From: an uncultured Clostridia bacterium
GTDB taxonomy: Bacteria; Bacillota; Clostridia; Christensenellales; CAG-138
DNA: 7,930 nt
Reading direction: 5' to 3'
Assembly: GCA_937913075.1 (NCBI GenBank)
Contig: CALEPU010000115.1
Coordinates: forward strand, 1-7,930
The notes beneath the pieces are model-generated. The model had not been told where the DNA came from and searched no databases. It saw only the letters and a list, made by a program, of their open reading frames with translations. Position 1 is the first letter of the stretch. Each line of letters opens with the position of its first letter. Shown here one piece after another: positions 1 to 6,066 of this stretch. Both the position numbers and the translations under genes were made by a program.

Positions 1-409
1 CGGAGGGCGTTTTGAAGGGAAGCTCCTCGGGATAGACACCCTTCATGGGTGCTATCCTGCGGGTCTCGGTATTCATCACTGCCCATTCGGTCTTGCCGCA
101 GATAAGCTCTTCGCCGTCCTTTGTGATAACGTAGCTTCTGTTGCCGCGGATCTTTTCCGGCGCTTCGGGCCAAGTGGTAACTTCTACTGTATCGCCGATG
201 CGCGGGCGCTTTAAAAAGCGCACCTTTGTCTTGACTGTAAGCCAGAAAAGGCTCTTGCCGTTCATATCGTTGAGTCCTACTCCTATCATGCCCGCATGAC
301 GGGATGCGATATCCATAAAAGCTCTGAAAGCATCGTGATAGCTCAGGCGACCGGATGCGTCGGCAAGACCCGGGTCTATATCGAGCTGTCTTTTAAATAC
401 CTCTGTCAT
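1..409 (-). CDS. Acyl-ACP thioesterase (FatA/FatB-like hotdog fold), 3' end outside window
   Basis: I translated the reverse strand by hand. The frame is open from an ATG at 409 to the left edge, giving 136 residues with no stop. The enzyme should release free fatty acids from acyl-ACP in the cytoplasm. Visible marks are an N-terminal stretch LSYHDAFRAFMDIASRHAG (about residues 23-41), a hotdog strand pair around FWLTVKTKVRFLKRPRIGD (57-75), EVTTWP soon after, and a W-x-V-M-N-x-x-TRR stretch near residues 110-118. The last resembles the W-V-M-M-N-x-x-T-R-R-L segment of plant FatB proteins. Bacterial members are usually around 240-250 residues, so roughly the C-terminal half is missing, including the region that holds the catalytic residues in plant enzymes. 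The start is supported by AAGGAAGG (422-415), 5 nt upstream of the ATG. A YbgC/4-hydroxybenzoyl-CoA-type thioesterase is a less likely alternative. It is transcribed away from the sugar operon and need not share its function. Confidence 0.85.
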   Translation of the reverse strand, partial: MTEVFKRQLDIDPGLADASGRLSYHDAFRAFMDIASRHAGMIGVGLNDMNGKSLFWLTVKTKVRFLKRPRIGDTVEVTTWPEAPEKIRGNRSYVITKDGEELICGKTEWAVMNTETRRIAPMKGVYPEELPFKTPS

Positions 410-414
410 TTGCA

Positions 415-440
415 CCTTCCTTGGCAGCAGACCTGCCGCC
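415..440 (-). other. Leader stem-loop abutting the thioesterase ribosome site
   Basis: On the minus-strand transcript, GGCGGCA (440-434) can pair with TGCTGCC (429-423) around a 4-nt loop. That is a 7-bp stem with one G-U pair. The AAGGAAGG ribosome site (422-415) begins directly after the stem. The stem does not include the ribosome site, so it may act as an mRNA 5' stabiliser or simply be fortuitous. No known riboswitch class is recognised. Confidence 0.35.
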
Positions 441-455
441 GTGATATTTTTATGA

Positions 456-484
456 ATTCTACCACATCTTCGCAAATACATCAA
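456..484 (-). promoter_or_regulatory. Sigma-A-type promoter for the thioesterase gene
   Basis: Read on the minus strand, TTGATG (484-479) is followed after exactly 17 nt by TAGAAT (461-456). These match 4 of 6 and 5 of 6 positions of the TTGACA/TATAAT consensus. Transcription would begin near 449, leaving a leader of about 40 nt before the ATG at 409. This is the best promoter match in the window. Confidence 0.65.
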
Positions 485-502
485 CCGCCCCGCGCGTTGC
501 TA

Positions 503-531
503 TTGCCTTTTTGACGCTTTTGGTTTAAAAT
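503..531 (+). promoter_or_regulatory. Likely promoter of the galactoside operon
   Basis: TTGCCT (503-508) and TAAAAT (526-531) are 17 nt apart and match 4 of 6 and 5 of 6 consensus positions. A competing reading uses TTGACG (511-516, a better -35) with TACAGT (533-538) at 16 nt, a poorer -10. Either places the start of transcription around 538-546, with a leader of roughly 30-40 nt before the GH2 gene. The two divergent promoters lie back to back with their -35 elements about 18 nt apart, so one bound regulator could affect both. Confidence 0.5.
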
Positions 532-540
532 ATACAGTAA

Positions 541-565
541 GCGGAGCATACTATATGAACGCCGC
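541..565 (+). promoter_or_regulatory. Imperfect dyad in the operon leader
   Basis: GCGG (541-544) is complementary to CCGC (562-565), and nested within it CATA (547-550) is complementary to TATG (554-557). In RNA this would cover the GGAG element and the ATG of the small leader frame. In DNA it sits at about +1 and could serve as an operator. The two arm pairs are offset by one base, so the symmetry is not perfect, and the match may be chance. Confidence 0.2.
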
Positions 566-581
566 AACGGGGGCAATATGA
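543..581 (+). CDS. Possible 8-codon leader ORF coupled to the GH2 gene
   Basis: An ATG at 555 opens an 8-codon frame (MNAATGAI). Its TGA at 579-581 overlaps the GH2 start ATG at 578-580 as ATGA. A GGAG element (543-546) lies 8 nt before this ATG, which is ideal spacing. The GH2 ATG itself has only a G-run (569-573), 4 nt away. Ribosomes could therefore load on the small frame and reinitiate on the GH2 gene. The interval given includes the ribosome site. What is seen is the arrangement; translation of the peptide is inference. Confidence 0.35.
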   Translation, partial: GAYYMNAATGAI

Positions 582-2971
582 TATTGGGTTTGAACAGCGG
601 CTGGGAGTTTACCGGTGAGTGGAGCGACGCCTTCCTTGCCGGCGAGCCCTTGGAGTGCCGGACGGTCGAGCTGCCGCACACCTGTGCGCTCACGCCTTAC
701 AACTGTTTTGACGAGAGCATATATCAAATGCTCTGCGGTTATCGCCGCCGCATCCGCGTACCGGAGGCTTGGGCGGGCAAACGGGTATTTTTAAACGTCG
801 GCGCCGCCGCACACCGGGCACGGGTATACGTCAACGGCAAGCTGCTTAATGAGCATAACTGCGGCTATACCGCATTCCGCACGGAGCTTACGAGCGAGCT
901 TAAACCGAACGAAGAGGCGCTGATAGCCATATCCGTTGACAGCAGAGAGTGCCTCGATATCCCTCCGTTCGGCTTTGTTATAGACTATATGACCTACGGC
1001 GGGATCTACCGCGAGGCGTCGCTTGAAATACGGGAGCAGACCCACATCTCCGACGTCTTCGTCATGGCAGACGCCGAGGGCGAGGCAGCCTGCAAGGCTG
1101 CCGTCAGCGGAGAATGCAAGGGGTTTGCCCTGCGCCGCAGCATTATTTTTAATGGGGAAATAGTCGCCGCCGACGAGCACAGGCTCGAAGCTTTGTACTC
1201 CGAGCCCGTTGAAGAAGGTGATGAATTCACGCTCCCCAAGCTTACTGTCAAGGAAGCAAAGCTTTGGGATATCGACTCGCCCTCTCTTTACGTTCAGCGG
1301 ACCGAGCTTATTAAAGACGGCAGTGTTCTCGACAGCGTTGAGACGCGCTTCGGCTTCCGCACTGCCCAATTCAAAGCAGAAGGCTTTTTCCTCAACGGCA
1401 AAAGGATAAAGCTCCGCGGGCTAAACCGTCATCAGAGCTATCCTTATATCGGGTATGCCGCGCCCGCTTCAATTCAGCGGTTTGACGCAGATATCTTAAA
1501 AAACGAATTGGGCTGCAACGCAGTCCGCACATCCCACTACCCCCAATCGCAGCACTTTACAGACCGCTGCGATGAGCTGGGGCTTTTGGTGTTTACCGAG
1601 ATACCAGGCTGGCAGCATATCGGCGGCGATGAGTGGAAAAAGCAGGCTGTACAAAACACGGTTGAGATGGTCGAGCAGTACCGCAATCATCCCTCCGTTA
1701 TACTTTGGGGCGTCAGGATAAACGAGTCGCGTGATGACGACGGGCTTTACAACAGGACGAACGCCATTGCCCATGCGCTCGATCCCACGAGGCAGACGGG
1801 CGGCGTCCGCTGCTATAAAAAGGGCAGTCTTTTGGAAGACGTTTTCACCTATAACGATTTCTTTCACGACGGCACGAACGCCGGCGTCGAGAAAAAGAAG
1901 AAGGTCACTCCCGATATTAAAAAGCCCTATCTCGTTACGGAATACAACGGACACATGTTCCCCACTAAGGCTTTTGACTGCGAGGAGCACAGGCTCGACC
2001 ACGCGCTGCGTCACGCAAACGTATTAAACGCCGTTGCGGGCGAGGATGATATTGCGGGCTCCTTCGGCTGGTGCATGGCGGATTACAATACTCACCGCGA
2101 TTTCGGCAGCGGTGACAGGATATGCTATCACGGAGTTTGCGATATGTTCCGCAACAAAAAGCTTGCGGCTGCGGTATACGCCTCTCAGCAGGAGCAGGAG
2201 CCCGTGCTCGAAATTTCCTCCTCTATGGATATCGGCGAGCATCCCGCGGCAAACCGAGGCAAGCTTTATGCCTTTACCAACGCAGACTCGGTAAGGCTTT
2301 ATAAAAACGGTCGTTTTATTAAGGAGTTTGCCGCTGCGGGCAAACAATACTCAAGCCTTTTGCATCCTCCCATAGAGATAGACGACCTTATCGGGAGCCT
2401 TATCGACGACGAGAGCTTTGCGCCAAAGCAAGCGGAGTACGTGCGCGACCTGATAAACTACTCCTCGCGCTACGGCTTCTCCCATTTAAAGCCCAAGCAT
2501 CTTTTAAGGGCGGCATGGCTGATGCTGCGCTACCGCATGAGCTTTGAGGACGCCTATGCCCTATACGGCAAGTACAACAGCAACTGGGGCGACGAGGCTA
2601 CGCTGTATCGTTTTGACGCGATAAAGGGCGGCGAAACAGTGCGTTCGGTTTTCAAGGGACCCATGAGGGAGCTTCGCCTTAACGCCGAGGCTTCATCATA
2701 CGAGCTTTGCGAGGGCATGACCTATGACGCTGCGCTGATACGCATTACAATGCGCGACGAGCACGACAATGTGCAGCCCTACTATAACGAAGCGGTGCTT
2801 TTGGAGACCGAGGGTCCGATAGAATTGATCGGCCCAAGGATCGCGCAGCTTCGCGGAGGCATGGGCGGCGCATACATAAAGACCCGAGGCGAGGCCGGCG
2901 AGGCAAAGCTGCGGCTTATACCTCTTTCGGGCGCTCCCGCTGAGCTTGATTTTACGGTAAAAATACTCTGA
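578..2971 (+). CDS. Glycoside hydrolase family 2, beta-galactosidase-like, cytoplasmic (797 aa)
   Basis: This retaining glycosidase probably removes terminal beta-galactose from imported oligosaccharides. Domain order is: sugar-binding jelly roll (about 1-150, with the typical GWEF opening, LPHT at 32-35 and YGGIYREA near 140-147); Ig-like domain (about 155-262); TIM barrel (about 263-540); C-terminal beta region (about 560-797). Barrel landmarks include RGLNRHQ (280-286, like LacZ RGVNRHE), RTSHYP (317-322), the acid/base Glu383 in INES, and the nucleophile Glu455 in TEYNG. All catalytic residues are present. An alpha-helical block (about 595-680) interrupts the C-terminal part. There is no signal peptide. 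The start is fixed by the family-like N-terminus and by the absence of an in-frame alternative start just upstream; its own ribosome site is weak. The GUS NxK motif after the nucleophile is not evident, which favours galactoside over glucuronide, but GH2 specificity cannot be settled by reading. The gene is first in the operon. Confidence 0.9.
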   Translation: MILGLNSGWEFTGEWSDAFLAGEPLECRTVELPHTCALTPYNCFDESIYQMLCGYRRRIRVPEAWAGKRVFLNVGAAAHRARVYVNGKLLNEHNCGYTAFRTELTSELKPNEEALIAISVDSRECLDIPPFGFVIDYMTYGGIYREASLEIREQTHISDVFVMADAEGEAACKAAVSGECKGFALRRSIIFNGEIVAADEHRLEALYSEPVEEGDEFTLPKLTVKEAKLWDIDSPSLYVQRTELIKDGSVLDSVETRFGFRTAQFKAEGFFLNGKRIKLRGLNRHQSYPYIGYAAPASIQRFDADILKNELGCNAVRTSHYPQSQHFTDRCDELGLLVFTEIPGWQHIGGDEWKKQAVQNTVEMVEQYRNHPSVILWGVRINESRDDDGLYNRTNAIAHALDPTRQTGGVRCYKKGSLLEDVFTYNDFFHDGTNAGVEKKKKVTPDIKKPYLVTEYNGHMFPTKAFDCEEHRLDHALRHANVLNAVAGEDDIAGSFGWCMADYNTHRDFGSGDRICYHGVCDMFRNKKLAAAVYASQQEQEPVLEISSSMDIGEHPAANRGKLYAFTNADSVRLYKNGRFIKEFAAAGKQYSSLLHPPIEIDDLIGSLIDDESFAPKQAEYVRDLINYSSRYGFSHLKPKHLLRAAWLMLRYRMSFEDAYALYGKYNSNWGDEATLYRFDAIKGGETVRSVFKGPMRELRLNAEASSYELCEGMTYDAALIRITMRDEHDNVQPYYNEAVLLETEGPIELIGPRIAQLRGGMGGAYIKTRGEAGEAKLRLIPLSGAPAELDFTVKIL

Positions 2972-3001
2972 CATTAATGACAAAAAACTCTGATTAAAAT
3001 T

Positions 3002-3014
3002 GGAGGCTGATATG
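3002..3014 (+). promoter_or_regulatory. Ribosome site that decides the start of the GT-B gene
   Basis: GGAGG (3002-3006) stands 5 nt before an ATG at 3012. An upstream TTG at 3000 is in frame but overlaps this Shine-Dalgarno element and has none of its own, so 3012 is the chosen start. Confidence 0.8.
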
Positions 3015-4481
3015 AAGGACAGATCAAAGCTGATCTTCGGCAACGGGATATCCTCCGGAGATTACAAGAAATCCCTTAAATCCAAGGCGAAATACGCAAG
3101 GAAGTTCGGTGACGACTCAAATGCCGATTACCCTGCGAAGCTTCAAGAGAATGCAGTGCTGTATGGACCGCTTGGCGTGCGCGACATTAGGATAGCCGAG
3201 GGCGAGGGCGATATTCCCTTCGATACCGAAAAGGGTATCATCGTGGGCAATATACGCATGGGCTTCGGTCATTACCGTATCTCTATCGCGATGGCTTCGG
3301 CGGCGCACGCCTTGGGGTACTCGCCGTATTGGATGGACCTCAACTCCTTCAATGAGACCACCTGCACCAAGGTCATCGGCGCGCAGAACGACCTCTACTC
3401 CATGGGCTCGAGGCTCTCGCAAAAGAGCAAGCTCTTCAACAAATTCTTCTGGGAGCCTATGAATTATGAGGGCTTCCGCAAGCTTTCGTACAACTCCTCC
3501 GATCAGAAGAACGCAGAGCTTATGGCTCCCGTTTACCGCAACGTGCCGAAGGAGATCCCCGTTATCGGCACGCACGTCTGGCCTGCACAGGCTGCCGTAC
3601 ACGCAGGTATGAAGTATGTGGTCAACGCCATACCCGATAACTGGCCAATGGCGCTGCACCTTTCGGAGGGCAGCGTGCACACCGTACAAACGAGGCAGTC
3701 ATACATGGGCTACCGCATTTTGAACGGTATGCGCGGCAAGGACGTGCTCTCCCCCATGCCCGCGGACTCGCTCGTTTACACAGGGCATTATATCGACCAC
3801 GAGCTCGTCGCCAATATAGAGGCAGACTGCGCGGCAAGGCTTGAAAGGAAGAAGAGCGGTAAGCCGATGCGTTTTCTTTTGACGATAGGCGGCGCCGGCG
3901 CTCAGAAGGAGATATTTGCCGCCATACTTAACCACCTGATGCCCCATATAAAGAGCGGCAAGGCGGCGGTTTATGTCAATATCGGCGATTACAAGAACGT
4001 ATGGGATTACCTTTCCGCGAGCGTTGACGGCATTGATAACGTCACTGCAAAGCACTTCAACGATTGGCAGGAGACGAGCGCCTTCTGCGATGGCGCAATA
4101 TCGGGCGAAGTCGGCGGCGTACACGTTTTCTGGCATGAAAACATATTCGAGGCGGTGTACTGCACCAACCTTTTGATGCGCTCGGCAGACGTACTGGTTA
4201 CAAAGCCGAGCGAGCTTGCCTTCTACCCCATACCCAAGCTGTTTATAAAGCGCATTGGCGGGCACGAAAGGTGGGGCGCTATCCATTCCGCAGAGATGGG
4301 CGACGGCACATTGGAATGTGAAGATATCCCACACACAGTGCAGATGCTCGACCTGTTCCTGAATGAAGACACGCTGCTTAATGAAATGTGCTCCGCGATA
4401 CAGCTCAATAAAACGCAGGGTTTGTACGACGGCGCATACAACGCGGTAAAGCTCGCCATGGGGCTGAAAGTCAAGCAGTGA
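3012..4481 (+). CDS. GT-B glycosyltransferase-like protein (MGDG synthase/MurG-like), unknown role (489 aa)
   Basis: I do not recognise a named family. The two-lobed layout resembles GT28-type enzymes such as MGDG synthase, UgtP and MurG. The N-terminal lobe has a strand followed by GFGHYR (84-89), matching the glycine-rich GxGH loop, and a later VNAIPDNW (204-211) where relatives have a T/P-D acceptor-side loop. After the linker (near YTGHY, 256-260) the C-terminal lobe opens with LLTIGGAGAQ (289-298). It continues with SADVLVTKPSE (391-401) and GGHERWG (416-422), which parallel the aDvvItKpG and GqE..N signatures of the nucleotide-sugar site. Residues 1-72 form an extra N-terminal extension rich in Lys and Tyr. 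There is no signal peptide or membrane helix. It lies 40 bp after the GH2 gene and 103 bp before the transporter. A transferase on a lipid or sugar acceptor, an inverting phosphorylase, or a non-enzymatic relative all remain possible. The GT-B fold assignment is fairly secure; the reaction is not. Confidence 0.75.
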   Translation: MKDRSKLIFGNGISSGDYKKSLKSKAKYARKFGDDSNADYPAKLQENAVLYGPLGVRDIRIAEGEGDIPFDTEKGIIVGNIRMGFGHYRISIAMASAAHALGYSPYWMDLNSFNETTCTKVIGAQNDLYSMGSRLSQKSKLFNKFFWEPMNYEGFRKLSYNSSDQKNAELMAPVYRNVPKEIPVIGTHVWPAQAAVHAGMKYVVNAIPDNWPMALHLSEGSVHTVQTRQSYMGYRILNGMRGKDVLSPMPADSLVYTGHYIDHELVANIEADCAARLERKKSGKPMRFLLTIGGAGAQKEIFAAILNHLMPHIKSGKAAVYVNIGDYKNVWDYLSASVDGIDNVTAKHFNDWQETSAFCDGAISGEVGGVHVFWHENIFEAVYCTNLLMRSADVLVTKPSELAFYPIPKLFIKRIGGHERWGAIHSAEMGDGTLECEDIPHTVQMLDLFLNEDTLLNEMCSAIQLNKTQGLYDGAYNAVKLAMGLKVKQ

Positions 4482-4584
4482 ATGAAAAGCCATTAATGGA
4501 CGGAGCGCCGTTCGGGCGAGCGTACTAAATTAATACCGGAATTGAATTTATTAACTCATAACTTTTTATCAGGAGGAAAACCCG
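4482..4584 (+). other. 103-bp intra-operon gap with weak stem-loop and AT-rich leader
   Basis: This is the longest gap inside the operon. CGCC (4506-4509) can pair with GGCG (4515-4518), but no run of T follows, so it is not a standard terminator. The next part (4524-4570) is AT-rich and holds an imperfect dyad centred on CCGG (4536-4539). AGGAGG (4571-4576), 8 nt before the transporter ATG, is a strong ribosome site. No convincing promoter is visible. Confidence 0.45.
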
Positions 4585-6066
4585 ATGGAAACCAAAACAA
4601 GATCCAAGCTCCCGCTGATTAGCAAAATAGCTTACGGTCTCGGAGCAGTCGGCAAGGATATGGTCTACATGCTTTCGGCAAGCTATATCCTTTACTACTT
4701 TCAGGACGTTATAGGCGCAAGGTTCGACGACAAGACCCGTGCCGCGATCACCGTGGCAATGGGCATAATACTGCTTGCCGCACGAGTTTTTGACGCCTTC
4801 AACGACCCCATAATGGGCGTTATCGTAGCAAAGACGAAGACCAGATGGGGCAAATTCCGCCCTTGGCTTCTGATAGGCACGCTGACCAACGCCGTCGTGC
4901 TTTTCCTGATGTTTGCCTGTCCGCCAAAGCTTGACGCCGGCGGAGTCATAGCTTACGCTGCCGTGACCTATATCCTCTGGGGCATTACTTACACAATGAT
5001 GGACATTCCCTACTGGTCCATGATACCCGCCTTTACCGAGGGCGGCAAGGAGCGCGAGGGGCTCACCACCCTTGCGCGAAGCTGCGCCGGCGTAGGCAGC
5101 GCGATAATCACCATTGCAACGCTCAAAGCCGTTCAGTTCCTCGGCGATAAATTCGGCGGAACCAACGCGAACGAGATAGAGATAGTCGGCTTCAAATGGT
5201 TTGCCCTCATAGTCGCGGTCATTTTCGTGCTTTTCACCGTGCTGACCTGCATCTTCGTTAAGGAAAAATCAACTGCCGAGATGAAGACGGTATCCGTCAG
5301 GCAGATGTTCCGTGCGCTCGTTAAGAACGATCAGGCGATGACCGTAGTTGTTGCAATAGTCCTTATCAACACCGCCATCTACATTACAAGCAACCTTGTC
5401 ATCTACTTCTTCAAATACGATTTCGGCGGTACCAACTGGTATGACAGCTATACGCTGTTTAATATCTTCGGCGGCGCCGTGCAAATTCTCTCGATGATGA
5501 TACTCTACCCCATTCTCCGCAACGCGATGAAGCTGAGCAATACCAAGATATTCTACGTCTGCCTCTCAATGGGCATCGTAGGCTATGCCGTGCTGCTGCT
5601 GCTTGCCATAGTCGGCATGGGCAACGTTTACGTGCTGTTCATCCCCGGCTTCCTCATCTTTGCCGCGAGCGGTCTTTTGAACATCCTCACCACCGTTTTC
5701 CTTGCAAACACGGTCGATTACGGTCTTTTGAAAAACGGCACGAGCGACGAGTCGGTCATTTTCTCCATGCAGACCTTCGTAGTCAAGCTTGCCAGCGGTA
5801 TAGCCGCGTTTGCCGCTTCCATCTGCCTTGCTATCAATAATCTGCAATCCGGCACCGAGGTCACCGAGGAGGCAAAGACCATAGACTGGTCGCTCCCCGT
5901 TAACGTCGGGCAGAAGATGGGTCTGCGCCTTACCATGACGATAATCCCGATAATCGGGCTGATCGTTGCTATCTTCTGGTTCCGCAAGAAGTTCATTCTC
6001 ACCGATGAAAAGGTCGAGGAGATCGCCGAGCAGGTCAAACAGCTCAAAGAGGGTGAAGTCCGATGA
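4585..6066 (+). CDS. GPH-family galactoside:cation symporter (MelB-like, 493 aa)
   Basis: This inner-membrane carrier imports a glycoside together with Na+ or H+. Twelve hydrophobic segments fit the GPH fold, at roughly 12-40, 55-75, 95-112, 118-138, 165-185, 203-225, 250-275, 288-308, 322-342, 347-375, 395-420 and 445-466. Key MelB positions are conserved. GKD (Asp25) corresponds to the sugar-binding Asp19. DAFND (Asp70, Asn73, Asp74) corresponds to Asp55, Asn58 and Asp59 of the cation site. RWGKFRPW follows at 87-94. MDIPYWS places Asp140 at Asp124. QTFVVK places Lys401 at Lys377. The C-terminal tail (about 470-493) is charged and cytoplasmic. Length is normal for the family, and the AGGAGG ribosome site is strong. 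Its partners suggest it carries galacto-oligosaccharides or disaccharides. The exact sugar cannot be read from sequence. Confidence 0.93.
   Translation: METKTRSKLPLISKIAYGLGAVGKDMVYMLSASYILYYFQDVIGARFDDKTRAAITVAMGIILLAARVFDAFNDPIMGVIVAKTKTRWGKFRPWLLIGTLTNAVVLFLMFACPPKLDAGGVIAYAAVTYILWGITYTMMDIPYWSMIPAFTEGGKEREGLTTLARSCAGVGSAIITIATLKAVQFLGDKFGGTNANEIEIVGFKWFALIVAVIFVLFTVLTCIFVKEKSTAEMKTVSVRQMFRALVKNDQAMTVVVAIVLINTAIYITSNLVIYFFKYDFGGTNWYDSYTLFNIFGGAVQILSMMILYPILRNAMKLSNTKIFYVCLSMGIVGYAVLLLLAIVGMGNVYVLFIPGFLIFAASGLLNILTTVFLANTVDYGLLKNGTSDESVIFSMQTFVVKLASGIAAFAASICLAINNLQSGTEVTEEAKTIDWSLPVNVGQKMGLRLTMTIIPIIGLIVAIFWFRKKFILTDEKVEEIAEQVKQLKEGEVR
6049..6066 (+). promoter_or_regulatory. Translational coupling site between symporter and alpha-galactosidase
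   Basis: The symporter stop TGA (6064-6066) overlaps the next ATG (6063-6065) as ATGA. A GAGGG element (6049-6053) inside the end of the symporter gene lies 9 nt before that ATG. This arrangement favours reinitiation and balanced output of the two proteins. Confidence 0.75.

Noticed and set aside
296..514. 72-codon plus-strand frame across the thioesterase start and its promoter
   Set aside because: It overlaps the thioesterase gene antisense, shows no ribosome site and reads as low-quality sequence.
2972..3001. Terminator or promoter between the GH2 and GT-B genes
   Set aside because: The 30 bases are AT-rich but contain no usable stem and no paired -35/-10 elements.
3000..3011. TTG at 3000 as start of the GT-B gene (adds 4 residues)
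   Set aside because: It overlaps the GGAGG ribosome site that serves ATG 3012 and has no ribosome site of its own.
3699..4493. 264-codon open frame on the minus strand
   Set aside because: It lies wholly antisense to the GT-B gene, has no ribosome site or recognisable domain, and mirrors the codon bias of the real gene.
4506..4518. Hairpin after the GT-B gene as an intrinsic terminator
   Set aside because: The stem is only 4 bp and is followed by ACTAAATT rather than a T run.
4542..4570. Internal promoter TTGAAT/TTTATC before the symporter
   Set aside because: The -10 matches only 3 of 6 positions and would abut the ribosome site, leaving almost no leader.
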